NCBI GenBank assembly: GCA_021159445.1
Contig: JAGGRV010000530.1
Location: 1-14,121, forward strand
Source of the DNA: Deltaproteobacteria bacterium
GTDB taxonomy: Bacteria; Desulfobacterota; Dissulfuribacteria; Dissulfuribacterales; UBA3076
Length of the DNA stretch: 14,121 nt
Direction of reading: 5' to 3'
Part shown: one piece after another, positions 1 to 7,573 of the stretch
Layout of the letters: each line of letters opens with the position of its first letter
Position numbering within the stretch: position 1 is the stretch's first letter
Made by a program: the position numbers and the translations under genes
Notes under the pieces: model-generated
What the model was told of the DNA's origin: nothing
Seen by the model: only the letters and a program-made list of their open reading frames with translations
Databases searched by the model: none

Positions 1-1
1 A

Positions 2-79
2 GACGTACTTCCTGTACTTCAAGTGCCCGACAACAAAGCAGATGCGGTGCCCTGTAAACGCTTACGTAGAATTTATTAG
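2..79 (+). other. Possible C-terminal tail of an upstream gene cut by the window edge
   Basis: The frame beginning at base 2 stays open to a TAG at 77-79 and reads like protein (begins DVLPVLQVPDN, ends RLRRIY). A second + frame through the same bases is also open, so I cannot tell which, if either, is coding. There is no family signal. If the tail is real, the upstream gene ends 5 bp before the exporter gene that follows, which would fit one transcript. Confidence 0.2.
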
Positions 80-84
80 ATGGG

Positions 85-693
85 GTGTTAGTGTTGAGCG
101 ATATTTATACAGGAGGATTAATCGAGTGGATTTCCACAGTAGGAGTCACTTTTGTTTTGATTTTCCTGGCCGAAATAGGAGACAAGAGCCAACTGGTCTG
201 CATGACTCTGGCCGCACATTATCGAGCCCTTCCGGTACTCATCGGAGCAACTTTTGCCTTTGCATTTCTTAATCTCTTGGCGGTTTTATTCGGGGCCGCC
301 CTGGCTAACTGGCTTCCTGAGAATATGATAAATATCAGCGTGGCTGTGCTGTTTGCGGCGTTTGGCATCCATGTCCTGCTTGCGAAAAAGAAAGGTAGGG
401 ATCAGGAAATATCCGAAAAAAGCAATCACAGCATACTGATCGCAGCTTTTCTGTTAATCACTATGGCAGAGTTGGGTGATAAAACCCAAATCGCCGTTGC
501 AGGGCTAAGCAGTGCTGCCGGCCCTATGCCGGTCTGGTTCGGTGCTACGCTGGCGCTGAGCTTTATATCCACCATCGGGGTGCTGGTTGGAAGTAGACTG
601 TTTCAACGCATCCCCATGGTCTTGCTGTACCGCATAAGCGGCGTAGTCTTTTTGATCTTGGCTGCTCTTGCATTGAGCAGGGTATTTTTTTGA
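85..693 (+). CDS. GDT1/TMEM165 (UPF0016) family membrane cation exporter, Mn2+ type
   Basis: This is an inner-membrane transporter of the UPF0016/GDT1 family. Characterised bacterial members export Mn2+, and eukaryotic ones act as Ca2+/Mn2+:H+ antiporters. The family hallmark, two E-x-G-D-K-[ST] motifs in an inverted duplication, is intact: E30-I-G-D-K-S35 and E129-L-G-D-K-T134. Each lies in a hydrophobic segment, and about six membrane spans separate around a charged loop at ~100-115 (KKKGRDQEISEK). The length of 202 residues is usual for the two-repeat form. The start is uncertain: GTG at 85, GTG at 91 and TTG at 94 are all in frame and none has a strong ribosome site. The gene converges on the slipin gene with only 10 bp between stops. 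Substrate is inferred from the family, not visible in the sequence. Confidence 0.9.
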   Translation: MLVLSDIYTGGLIEWISTVGVTFVLIFLAEIGDKSQLVCMTLAAHYRALPVLIGATFAFAFLNLLAVLFGAALANWLPENMINISVAVLFAAFGIHVLLAKKKGRDQEISEKSNHSILIAAFLLITMAELGDKTQIAVAGLSSAAGPMPVWFGATLALSFISTIGVLVGSRLFQRIPMVLLYRISGVVFLILAALALSRVFF

Positions 694-703
694 TATTCAT
701 TTT

Positions 704-1549
704 TTATTTCTCTATTGATAAGTTATCTATAGAGGACGCAAGACCTGAGCCTGTTTCCATTTCAGGCACGACGGGCTCACTCGTACCTTCCTGGGATTTG
801 AGTCTGCCGGCTATTTCCACGAAGGGTGTGAAAAGATCAATGGGAATAGGGAACAGGGTGGTTGAGTTATTTTCCGTGGCTACTTCCCTGAGTGTCTGGA
901 GGTACCTGAGCTGCAGGGCCGCTGGTGCCTTATTTATGATATTCGCAGCATCGGCCAGCTTTCTTGCTGCCTGAAACTCACCTTCTGCATTAATAACCTT
1001 TGACCGACGCTCCCGTTCGGCCTCGGCCTGTTTTGCCATGGCCCTTTTCATCTCGTCCGGGAGGTCTATCTCTTTCACTTCAACCTTGCTGACTTTGATT
1101 CCCCAAGGCTCGGTGTCGAGGTCTAGTATCTCCTGAATCTGGGCATTAATTTTATCTCTCTCTGCCAGAAGCTCGTCAAGTTCGGCCTGCCCGCAGACAC
1201 TCCTGAGGGTAGTCTGGGCCAGTTGGGAAGTGGCAAAAAGGAAATTTTCCACCTCAATTACCGCCCTTCTTGAGTCAAGGACCCTGAAATAGACTACTGC
1301 ACTCACCTTTACGGATACGTTATCTCTGGTAATAATATCCTGTGGTGGAACATCAAGGGTAATGATCCGAAGGTCAATTTTCCTCATCTTATCAATTACA
1401 GGAATGAGTATTATCAGGCCCGGGCCCTTGGTCTTAATGACACGACCCAGCCTGAAGATTACGCCACGTTCATACTCGTTCAGTATACGAATGGCTGATA
1501 TCAGAAAAGCGATGATCAAAAAAAGCAGAAAAGCGAGAGAAATTGTCAT
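704..1549 (-). CDS. Slipin / stomatin-like SPFH-domain membrane protein, NfeD partner
   Basis: An SPFH (stomatin-prohibitin-flotillin) protein that forms oligomeric membrane scaffolds. It has one N-terminal membrane segment (residues ~4-22), followed by the typical stomatin run N-E-Y-E-R-G-V-I-F-R-L-G-R at 24-36. The SPFH core extends to ~165 and an Ala/Glu/Arg-rich coiled coil (KQAEAERERRSKVINAEGE region) covers ~170-215. A Ser/Glu-rich tail follows. The length of 281 is normal for slipins. Its ATG overlaps the TGA of nfeD by four bases (ATGA, 1546-1549), so the two are probably translationally coupled. In characterised archaeal pairs the NfeD protease cleaves the stomatin partner, which suggests a joint membrane quality-control role. 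No defects are visible. Confidence 0.92.
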   Translation of the reverse strand: MTISLAFLLFLIIAFLISAIRILNEYERGVIFRLGRVIKTKGPGLIILIPVIDKMRKIDLRIITLDVPPQDIITRDNVSVKVSAVVYFRVLDSRRAVIEVENFLFATSQLAQTTLRSVCGQAELDELLAERDKINAQIQEILDLDTEPWGIKVSKVEVKEIDLPDEMKRAMAKQAEAERERRSKVINAEGEFQAARKLADAANIINKAPAALQLRYLQTLREVATENNSTTLFPIPIDLFTPFVEIAGRLKSQEGTSEPVVPEMETGSGLASSIDNLSIEK

Positions 1550-2994
1550 GACTTGCCTCCATGGGTCCTCGAGACCCGTAATTTAAGTCCTTCCACATCT
1601 ATTACTTTTATCTCGGTACCCTCTGGTATGGTCTCCTCGCTTACAGCAGTCCAGAGTTCTCCGTGCAAAAAGACCTGTCCACCCCTCTTTTCTACTGTCT
1701 TCCGGACAAGGCCTTTTTCACCTATAAGACCTTCTGCCCCGGATTTGGGCCTGGAGAGGGTGGCCCTGGTTGCCACATAGGTAATAGCGGCCAGAAAGGA
1801 GCCGACTCCAAGCAGAGTAGTCAAAAGCACATCAGTGTCAATGGATACTCCGGTCTTTGATGTGTCAAAAAGCATAATAGAGCCCAGAAGGAGGGCAGCC
1901 AGACCTGCTGCTCCCAGTATGCCGTGGCTGGCAATTATTAGCTCCATTACAAACAGGACTACTGCCAGGAGCAACAGAAGCAGACCGGCAGTACTTACAG
2001 GGAGAGCCTGGAGGGCAAACAGACCCAGAAGCAGGCATATGGCCCCTATGGTCCCAGGGAAAATGGTCCCGGGATGGGCAAACTCAAAATAGAGCCCTGT
2101 CATACCGATCATCATGAGGATATAGGCGATGTTTGGATCTGCTATGGTCCTGAGTATTTTTTCCCTCAAGCTCTCTTTTATCTGAATAATTTCAGGATTA
2201 CTTATCACCAGCTTGGCCGGACCGTCAGGCAGACTCACTGTCATGCCATCGAGTTGTTGAATCAGGTCACTGAGGTCTTTAGCCAGGATGTCGATTACTT
2301 TCAGTTTCAGTGCCTCCCTGGAAGAGGCCGAGACGCTCTCCCTTACCGCCTTTTCCGCCCACTCTGCGTTTCGCCCACGCTCCGTTGCCACACTCCTGGC
2401 CATGGCGGCAAGGTCGTTTTCCGCCTTTTGCTTCATGGTATCGTCTTTTTCTCCGCCCGAGCCCAGATTTACCGGGTGAGCCGCCCCGATATTGGTACCG
2501 GGCGACATGGCGGCAACATGGGCGGCAATAGTGAGAATAGCACCGGCAGATGCGGCCTGTGCTCCGGAGGGCGTTACATAAACAACTGTTGGAATCGGTG
2601 ATGCCATCACTTCCTGGACCATATCCCTCAGGGTAGATACAAGGCCGCCCGGAGTGTCAAGTTCAATCACCAGGCAGGTAGCCAGGCCCATGTCCGCTTC
2701 TCTAATCGCTCTCTTTAAAAGCTCCGCTGCACCGGGATTTATGCTTCCTTTTAATTTGACCTGATAGATCCTGGAATGGTTTGTTGGATCCCACGGCTTG
2801 TCTTTCTGATCATCCCCCCACAAGGAAGGAGCTGACACAAACAAAAATAGTGTAATAACAAGCAATGGGACTGCTTGTAAGACCCCGTATCCTAAAAACC
2901 ATTTACCCCGCCTCGAAATCCCCGGCGTTGAATTAATAGTTTCCCTTTTTAGAAAATGGGTATCAGATTGGATTTGTTCTATAGTCTTTTGCAT
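1546..2994 (-). CDS. nfeD: NfeD family membrane-bound ClpP-class serine protease
   Basis: Long-form NfeD: an N-terminal membrane anchor or signal (hydrophobic ~38-57), a ClpP-like serine protease domain (~75-255), a block of four to five membrane spans (~287-407) and a C-terminal OB-fold NfeD domain (~420-477). Catalytic features match the PH1510-type Ser-Lys dyad. The oxyanion region is L-D-T-P-G-G (112-117), the nucleophile Ser149 is in A-A-S-A-G, and the likely general base Lys190 precedes AENDLAAMARS. The substrate strand is M-S-P-G-T-N-I-G-A-A-H-P. The length of 482 is typical for full-length members. The start is the only upstream ATG, and its ribosome site is weak (AGG 10 bases upstream). 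An inverted-repeat element begins 12 bp upstream of the ATG, so the promoter lies inside or beyond that element. Coupled to the downstream slipin by an ATGA overlap. Confidence 0.93.
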   Translation of the reverse strand: MQKTIEQIQSDTHFLKRETINSTPGISRRGKWFLGYGVLQAVPLLVITLFLFVSAPSLWGDDQKDKPWDPTNHSRIYQVKLKGSINPGAAELLKRAIREADMGLATCLVIELDTPGGLVSTLRDMVQEVMASPIPTVVYVTPSGAQAASAGAILTIAAHVAAMSPGTNIGAAHPVNLGSGGEKDDTMKQKAENDLAAMARSVATERGRNAEWAEKAVRESVSASSREALKLKVIDILAKDLSDLIQQLDGMTVSLPDGPAKLVISNPEIIQIKESLREKILRTIADPNIAYILMMIGMTGLYFEFAHPGTIFPGTIGAICLLLGLFALQALPVSTAGLLLLLLAVVLFVMELIIASHGILGAAGLAALLLGSIMLFDTSKTGVSIDTDVLLTTLLGVGSFLAAITYVATRATLSRPKSGAEGLIGEKGLVRKTVEKRGGQVFLHGELWTAVSEETIPEGTEIKVIDVEGLKLRVSRTHGGKS

Positions 2995-3005
2995 TTGGTT
3001 TTTAC

Positions 3006-3219
3006 CTAAATTGAGCGATTAGCCTTTAGCGGTTAGGAACGGGAGATAAATAAGTTGAACAAAAATTAATAGGATTTTTTGTTGTATTCAAGGCGCGAGG
3101 AGCGAGCATAACGGGTTATGTGATCGACGAGCAACGAAGAAGACGGCAAAAAAGACATTAATTTGTTCAAGTTATTTATTGTACGTTCCTAATGGCTAAC
3201 AGCTAATCGCTCAATTTAG
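3006..3219. mobile_element. MITE-like element with perfect 18-bp terminal inverted repeats
   Basis: The ends are exact inverted copies: CTAAATTGAGCGATTAGC at 3006-3023 and its complement at 3202-3219. Homology between the arms continues inward for ~65 bp (3006-3072 against 3153-3219) with scattered mismatches. A ~80-bp centre contains GAGGAGCGAGCATAACG and GACGAGCAACGAAG. It carries no coding potential. If the termini are taken as AATTGAGCG, each is flanked by TA, as expected for IS630/Tc1-type insertion; because the CTA is itself symmetric, this is only suggestive. The element fills the whole gap between the nfeD start (12 bp away) and the uracil-DNA glycosylase stop (5 bp away). Confidence 0.75.
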
Positions 3220-3223
3220 ATTT

Positions 3224-3979
3224 TCAGCGATATTTGGCATACTCTTTTTCCAGTATTTGAAGGTCCTGCCAGGCCACACGTTTAAGGTCCAGTTGCCGGC
3301 TTCCTTGTGACCTCAGCAGATATGCCGGATGATAGATTGGCATGACCCTGGCATTTCCCAACTGATGGAAGCGGCCACGAAGAGATTTCAAAGGGGCTTT
3401 TTCTTTAAGGAGGGTCTGGGCAGCCACCAGTCCCAAAGCAAGTATAAGGGGCGGATCGATGAGTCTCAACTGGTGTCTTAAGAAGGAAGAGCATGCAGCA
3501 ATTTCTTCGTGCCCGGGTGTGCGGTTATGCGGGGGGCGACACTTGATCACACTGGTGATAAAGACATCCTTTCTGGAAATATTTACGGCATTTAGCATAT
3601 CTGTAAGGAGTTCCCCCGAAGGGCCTACAAACGGCAGGCCCTGCATGTCTTCTTCCCTGCCAGGGGCCTCTCCTACCAGCACCAGCTTTGCATTTTCAGG
3701 TCCTTCTCCAAAGACTATATTTTGCCGCTTTTTATGCAACTCACACCTGTTACAATTCTCAACCATTTTGCGAAGCCCGTCAAGGTCAGTTGGTGCAGGA
3801 ATCTCATCCCTATATTCCTGGGTAGAAGTCAGCCCTTGCAAAGACATCTTATTTTTGACACGATGATCCAGGAAGGCGGATAATTCAGGACCCTTGGGAA
3901 TAATCTCAACCCCCAGTTGCTTTTGATAACGGAGCCAGGAGGAAATATCGTTCATGATATGAACAATTTCTTTATTCAT
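3224..3979 (-). CDS. Family 4 (Fe-S) uracil-DNA glycosylase
   Basis: Removes uracil from DNA in base excision repair. Motif 1 is G-E-A-P-G-R-E-E-D-M-Q-G-L-P-F-V-G-P-S-G and motif 3 is M-P-I-Y-H-P-A-Y-L-L-R, both as in UDGa enzymes. Four cysteines for a 4Fe-4S cluster lie in the family spacing (C76 and C79 in N-R-C-E-L-H-K; C147 in I-K-C-R-P-P-H-N-R-T; C163). An extra N-terminal ~60 residues precede the catalytic core, seen in several bacterial members. I chose ATG 3979 (251 residues) over ATG 3994 because AAGGA at 3987-3991 sits 7 bases before it; starting at 3994 would place that site inside the gene. Both candidate starts lie in or beside a repeat-end copy, see 3983-4014. Confidence 0.93.
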   Translation of the reverse strand: MNKEIVHIMNDISSWLRYQKQLGVEIIPKGPELSAFLDHRVKNKMSLQGLTSTQEYRDEIPAPTDLDGLRKMVENCNRCELHKKRQNIVFGEGPENAKLVLVGEAPGREEDMQGLPFVGPSGELLTDMLNAVNISRKDVFITSVIKCRPPHNRTPGHEEIAACSSFLRHQLRLIDPPLILALGLVAAQTLLKEKAPLKSLRGRFHQLGNARVMPIYHPAYLLRSQGSRQLDLKRVAWQDLQILEKEYAKYR

Positions 3980-3982
3980 AAG

Positions 3983-4014
3983 GGCATCCTTCATTCTGTA
4001 GTTTACACTTTTTC
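3983..4014 (-). repeat. Solo end copy of the 4485-4693 element at the 5' end of the glycosylase gene
   Basis: On the minus strand this reads AAAAAGTGTAAACT, three variable bases, then GAATGAAGGATGCC. The + strand at 4664-4693 has the same two 14-base blocks with a different 3-base spacer, giving 28 of 31 identical. No partner arm is found beside it, so it is a solo end or relic. It contains the AAGGA ribosome site used by the glycosylase gene. Confidence 0.7.
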
Positions 4015-4034
4015 AACATAGACGGATGCCAGCC

Positions 4035-4052
4035 ATTAGCTGTTAGCCGTTA
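4035..4052. repeat. Relic of the 3006-3219 element terminus overlapping the vanZ-like stop codon
   Basis: ATTAGCTGTTAGCCGTTA matches the inner part of the right terminus of the element at 3006-3219 (ATTAGCTGTTAGCCATTA on its minus strand) at 17 of 18 positions. The TAA stop of the vanZ-like gene lies in its last three bases. This could be a degenerate solo end. The sequence is short, so chance similarity is not fully excluded. Confidence 0.4.
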
Positions 4053-4436
4053 ATCCCTCATGCCTTCCTGAGAAGCAGACCGTTTTGAAAAAACTAAAAA
4101 TAAAGCCAATACTGCAATCGCACCTACGGCAGAACCCAGGGTATCTGCCACCCAGTCAACCGGATCAGCATATCTATTTGGCACAAAATACTGATGAAGT
4201 TCGTCGGCAAGGCCGTATAATGATCCAAGAAAAATGGCCTGACACAGTGTCCCTGCTATGGATACCGCAGAGTTGCGCAGCCTCCACCACATGAGCAATG
4301 AACCTAATGCAACATACTCGAAAAAATGTATAAAATAGTCGCTGACCGATATGCTGGGAAGTCGATTCCCCGGGACGGAAGATATCCCAAAAATGACTCC
4401 TGCATAGGCTATGCACAGGGCTAAACGTATATTCAT
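4050..4436 (-). CDS. VanZ-like family membrane protein
   Basis: A small integral membrane protein of the VanZ-like family; the founding member affects teicoplanin resistance, but most bacterial homologues have no known role. Signature residues are present: the D33-x3-H37-F-F-E-Y41 block in the first third, then D78-E-L-H81-Q-Y-F-V-P-N-R88, and D94-W-V-A-D98-T-L-G-S-A-V-G. About four hydrophobic segments are visible (~4-20, 41-51, 60-76, 99-117). The length of 128 is normal. The ATG is preceded by AAGGGG at 8 bases. Its last codons run into a repeat relic. It points the same way as the glycosylase, 70 bp apart, and may be co-transcribed. Confidence 0.85.
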   Translation of the reverse strand: MNIRLALCIAYAGVIFGISSVPGNRLPSISVSDYFIHFFEYVALGSLLMWWRLRNSAVSIAGTLCQAIFLGSLYGLADELHQYFVPNRYADPVDWVADTLGSAVGAIAVLALFLVFSKRSASQEGMRD

Positions 4437-4484
4437 GAAGCAAGACCCCTTGATTCACTTGACGGTATATATAGAGTAAACCAT

Positions 4485-4693
4485 GGACATCCTTCACGAC
4501 AAGTCAAAAATAGTTTACACTTTGTTAATCTTGTATTTTGGTAGTGAAATTTGAAACTTGAAATTTGAAATTGGGAAAAACACAAAGATGTGGATGCATT
4601 ACCTAATTTCAAATTTCCAGTTTCGACATCGGCATTCAATTCGACAATACACGCTTTTTCGTAAAAAGTGTAAACTGGTGAATGAAGGATGCC
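4485..4693. mobile_element. MITE-like imperfect hairpin element upstream of lysS
   Basis: About 209 bp with imperfect inverted arms. The left end has CATCCTTCA then AGTTTACACTTT; the right end, read on the minus strand, has CATCCTTCA then AGTTTACACTTT with a shorter spacer (6 against 15 bases). Inner arms also pair: GAAACTTGAAATTTGAAATT (4551-4570) against the complement of the segment at about 4605-4626 (GAAACTGGAAATTTGAAATT). It has no coding content. It accounts for most of the 312-bp gene-free gap between the vanZ-like gene and lysS. The right end is also found solo at 3983-4014, supporting a dispersed family. Confidence 0.6.
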
Positions 4694-4698
4694 ATTTC

Positions 4699-4727
4699 TT
4701 GTCATGTTTTTTTACCACGAGTATAAT
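4699..4727 (+). promoter_or_regulatory. Sigma-70 promoter of the lysS operon
   Basis: TTGTCA (4699-4704, 5 of 6 to consensus), a 17-bp spacer, then a perfect TATAAT (4722-4727). Transcription would start near 4734, leaving a ~24-base leader before the TTG start of lysS. It begins immediately after the right end of the MITE-like element, so the insertion would not have destroyed it. Confidence 0.75.
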
Positions 4728-4757
4728 CATGGCATTCCCCATTAAGGAGTGGACAAC

Positions 4758-6239
4758 TTGAGTGACGAAAGCCTAGTTATTAAGCAGCGCCGCGAAAAAG
4801 CGGAGCAACTTGCAAAAGATAATATATCTCTTTATCCCAACGACGTAAAGACGCCTGACAGTACGGCGACAATACGCAAGTTGTATGATTCATATGATGC
4901 AGAGGCCCTGGAAAAGGTGCCGGACAGCTTCAGATTGGCCGGCCGTATAATGAGTTTGCGCCGTTTTGGAAAGGCAGCCTTTTTGCATCTGCAGGACAGC
5001 TCTGGTCAACTGCAGGTCCATGTGAGAAGGGACATGGTTGGGACCGAAGCCTACAATCTGTTCAAGAAACTCGACATTGGTGACCTGCTTGAGGTTAAAG
5101 GCAGGCTCTTCAGGACCCGTGTCGGCGAATTGACCGTCTCGGCTGAAACCATTGGCCTGGCAACCAAGTCCTTGAAGCCCCTTCCTGAGAAATATCACGG
5201 AATAAAAGACAAGGAGATCAGGTATCGCCAGCGATACGTCGATCTGATCATGAATCAGGAAGTAAGAGAAGTTTTCAGGACCCGGTCTCGTATTGTACAG
5301 ATATTAAGGGAGTACTTTACTTCCCATGGTTTCCTGGAAGTTGAGACCCCGATGATGCAGTCCATCGTTGGTGGCGCAACCGCCCGTCCCTTTACAACCC
5401 ATCATAATGCCCTTGGTATGGACCTTTACTTGCGGATAGCTCCGGAACTGTATCTGAAGCGGCTCCTTGTGGGTGGCTTTGACAAGGTATTTGAGCTTGG
5501 CAGAAACTTCAGGAACGAAGGAATTTCTATACAGCATAATCCGGAGTTTACCATGCTGGAGTTCTACGAGGCCTATGTCACTTATGAAGACCTGATGAAG
5601 CGGACAGAGGAACTCTTTTCCCGGATAGCTGAAGAGATAAAGGGCAAAACGGTCTTTTCCTATCAGGGTTGCATGATGAATCTCACGCCACCCTGGCGCC
5701 GGATGACCCTTGAAGAGGCATTAATAGAGATTGGGCAGGTTCCCAAAAAGGATCTTGAAAACAGAAAGGACCTTGTGGAAAGGTTAAAGGCCCTTGGTGC
5801 TCCTCTGAAGGGCAATGAAAAAACAGGTAAGTTATGGACAAAGCTCTTTGATTTACTGGTAGAGCCCAAGCTCATTCAGCCGACCTTTATAAGCCATTAT
5901 CCCATTGACGTCTCACCCCTGGCCAGGGAAAATCAAGAAAATCCTGAGGTTACAGACAGATTCGAACTTTTCATTGGCGGCCGCGAGATCGCGAACGCAT
6001 TCTCAGAGCTCAATGACCCAAGGAAACAGCGTCAGCGTTTTGAGGAGCAGATAGCCGGCAGAGGAGATGATGATGAAGTGCCCCCGGAACTGGATGAAGA
6101 CTTTATCAGGGCACTGGAAGTAGGTATGCCACCTGCTGCCGGTGAGGGTATAGGTGTGGATCGCGTAGTAATGCTTTTTACGGATTCCTCTTCTATTCGC
6201 GATGTTATCCTGTTCCCGCAGTTGCGTCCGGAGAGTTGA
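4758..6239 (+). CDS. lysS: Lysyl-tRNA synthetase, class II
   Basis: Charges tRNA-Lys with lysine in the cytoplasm. The N-terminal OB-fold anticodon-binding domain (~58-140) contains R-I-M-S-L-R-R-F-G-K-A-A-F-L-H-L-Q-D. The class II catalytic core has motif 1 around F-L-E-V-E-T-P-M-M (~192-200), motif 2 around F-E-L-G-R-N-F-R-N-E-G (~245-255) with H-N-P-E-F-T-M-L-E-F-Y-E-A, and motif 3 G-I-G-V-D-R-V-V-M-L-F near the C terminus. The length of 493 is standard. The start chosen is TTG 4758: AAGGAG at 4744-4749 is 8 bases upstream, whereas an in-frame GTG at 4749 would overlap that site. It is the first gene of an operon, followed 8 bp later by lolC. Many related genomes have the same lysS-lolC order. 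Confidence 0.96.
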   Translation: MSDESLVIKQRREKAEQLAKDNISLYPNDVKTPDSTATIRKLYDSYDAEALEKVPDSFRLAGRIMSLRRFGKAAFLHLQDSSGQLQVHVRRDMVGTEAYNLFKKLDIGDLLEVKGRLFRTRVGELTVSAETIGLATKSLKPLPEKYHGIKDKEIRYRQRYVDLIMNQEVREVFRTRSRIVQILREYFTSHGFLEVETPMMQSIVGGATARPFTTHHNALGMDLYLRIAPELYLKRLLVGGFDKVFELGRNFRNEGISIQHNPEFTMLEFYEAYVTYEDLMKRTEELFSRIAEEIKGKTVFSYQGCMMNLTPPWRRMTLEEALIEIGQVPKKDLENRKDLVERLKALGAPLKGNEKTGKLWTKLFDLLVEPKLIQPTFISHYPIDVSPLARENQENPEVTDRFELFIGGREIANAFSELNDPRKQRQRFEEQIAGRGDDDEVPPELDEDFIRALEVGMPPAAGEGIGVDRVVMLFTDSSSIRDVILFPQLRPES

Positions 6240-6247
6240 GTTTCAGG

Positions 6248-7540
6248 ATGAATTTCGAATGGTTTATTGCTCTGCGTTATCTCAGGGCAAAACGCAAACA
6301 GGCCTTCATTTCCCTTATTACCTTCATATCCATAGCAGGAGTGACAGTGGGCGTAATGGCACTGATCGTTGTAATTGCGGTCATGACCGGTTTTGAAAAC
6401 CACCTCCGCACAAAGATACTTGGCATAAATTCACATATTCTGGTCAAAAACTATGAAGGTGCCTTTGGTAACATGGAGTCTGTGCGGCAAAAGGTGCTCG
6501 AAGTTACTATCCCTCGTAATGACCATTTGAATGGCCTCTTGAATATGATTAGGGGAAAAGACGGGGCAATCACAGTGACGGCTGCGACCCCCCTTGTCTA
6601 TGTCCAAGCCCTTTTGAGTTCAGGAAGGGCCGTCAGTGGAGCAGCCATCCGCGGGATAGAGCCGGGGTCTGTAGCAAAAGTCTTCAGCGTGGGGGAGGTC
6701 ATCAGAGGAGAGGGAATTGGCTCATTTGAGAATTATAATGGCAGCGGAATTCCGCCAATACTTCTGGGCAAGGAACTTGCCCGCAACCTGGGAGTTGCTG
6801 TTGGGCAGCCAATCCAGGTCGTGCTGCCCAGCGGGACTATTACACCAGTGGGAATGCTCCCAAAGATACGTACCTTCCAGGTGACAGGTGTAAACACGAC
6901 CGGCATGTATGAGTACGATGCCTCCCTTGCCTTTATTCCCATTAAGGCGGCCCAACGGCTTCTTGGGTTGGGTGATAAAGTCCATGGCCTGGAGATAAAG
7001 GTTTCGGATATTTATGCTACGGATCGCCTTACAACAGCCATACAAAAAAAACTTGGATTCCCGTTCTGGACAATAGACTGGCAACAGATGAGCCGCAATC
7101 TTTTTTCAGCCCTGAAGCTGGAAAAGCTCGCCATGTTTATCATTCTTACCCTGATTGTCCTGGTGGCCGCCTTTAACATTGTAAGTACCCTTATCATGAT
7201 GGTCATGGAAAAAAATCAGGATATAGCAATACTTAAGACATTGGGCGCAATGGATAAAAACATTTTACGGATTTTTATTTATAATGGATTGCTTGTAGGA
7301 TTGACCGGAACAGTGCTCGGCGTTTTCGGCGGAGTAGGTCTCTGTTTTCTCCTGAGCCGCTACAAGTTCATTAAGATACCAAGTGAGGTGTATTATACTG
7401 ACACACTTCCTATACTACTCCACTTTAGCGACGTGGCTATAATTTCGATCTCTGCCGTTTTAATATGTTTTTTTGCCACCATATATCCAGCCAGACAGGC
7501 AGCCAAGGTCAATCCATCCGAGGCCTTGAGGATAGGGTGA
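6248..7540 (+). CDS. lolC: LolC/LolE family lipoprotein-releasing ABC transporter permease
   Basis: Permease of the LolCDE machinery, which extracts outer-membrane lipoproteins from the inner membrane and hands them to LolA. The start is the classic L-R-Y-L-R-A-K-R-K-Q cytoplasmic helix (~9-18), then TM1 (~20-46) ending in M-T-G-F-E-N. A large periplasmic domain (~48-280) follows, and then three C-terminal spans with the FtsX-like core (M-E-K-N-Q-D-I-A-I-L-K-T-L-G-A between spans, a region that contacts the ATPase in this family). It ends Y-P-A-R-Q-A-A-K-V-N-P-S-E-A-L-R. At 430 residues it is full length. ATG 6248 is preferred over TTG 6236, which lies inside the lysS stop region. The expected partner ATPase LolD does not follow here. 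I use lolC because bacteria of this kind usually have one LolC/E-type permease; LolE cannot be excluded. Confidence 0.92.
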   Translation: MNFEWFIALRYLRAKRKQAFISLITFISIAGVTVGVMALIVVIAVMTGFENHLRTKILGINSHILVKNYEGAFGNMESVRQKVLEVTIPRNDHLNGLLNMIRGKDGAITVTAATPLVYVQALLSSGRAVSGAAIRGIEPGSVAKVFSVGEVIRGEGIGSFENYNGSGIPPILLGKELARNLGVAVGQPIQVVLPSGTITPVGMLPKIRTFQVTGVNTTGMYEYDASLAFIPIKAAQRLLGLGDKVHGLEIKVSDIYATDRLTTAIQKKLGFPFWTIDWQQMSRNLFSALKLEKLAMFIILTLIVLVAAFNIVSTLIMMVMEKNQDIAILKTLGAMDKNILRIFIYNGLLVGLTGTVLGVFGGVGLCFLLSRYKFIKIPSEVYYTDTLPILLHFSDVAIISISAVLICFFATIYPARQAAKVNPSEALRIG

Positions 7541-7573
7541 TTGGGTTAGAATATATATTAGGAGGAATCGAGA

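Noticed and set aside
111..116. AGGAGG as the true ribosome site of the exporter gene
   Set aside because: No in-frame ATG, GTG or TTG lies 5-10 bases downstream; the bases encode T-G-G within the protein. The GTG at 126 is out of frame.
2074..2601. 175-codon + strand open frame
   Set aside because: It lies antisense to nfeD, whose catalytic motifs are intact. No ribosome site; composition typical of a shadow frame.
4485..4693. CRISPR array or riboswitch upstream of lysS
   Set aside because: The repeats are inverted, not regularly spaced direct repeats, and no conserved riboswitch core is seen; a MITE-like hairpin explains the structure better.
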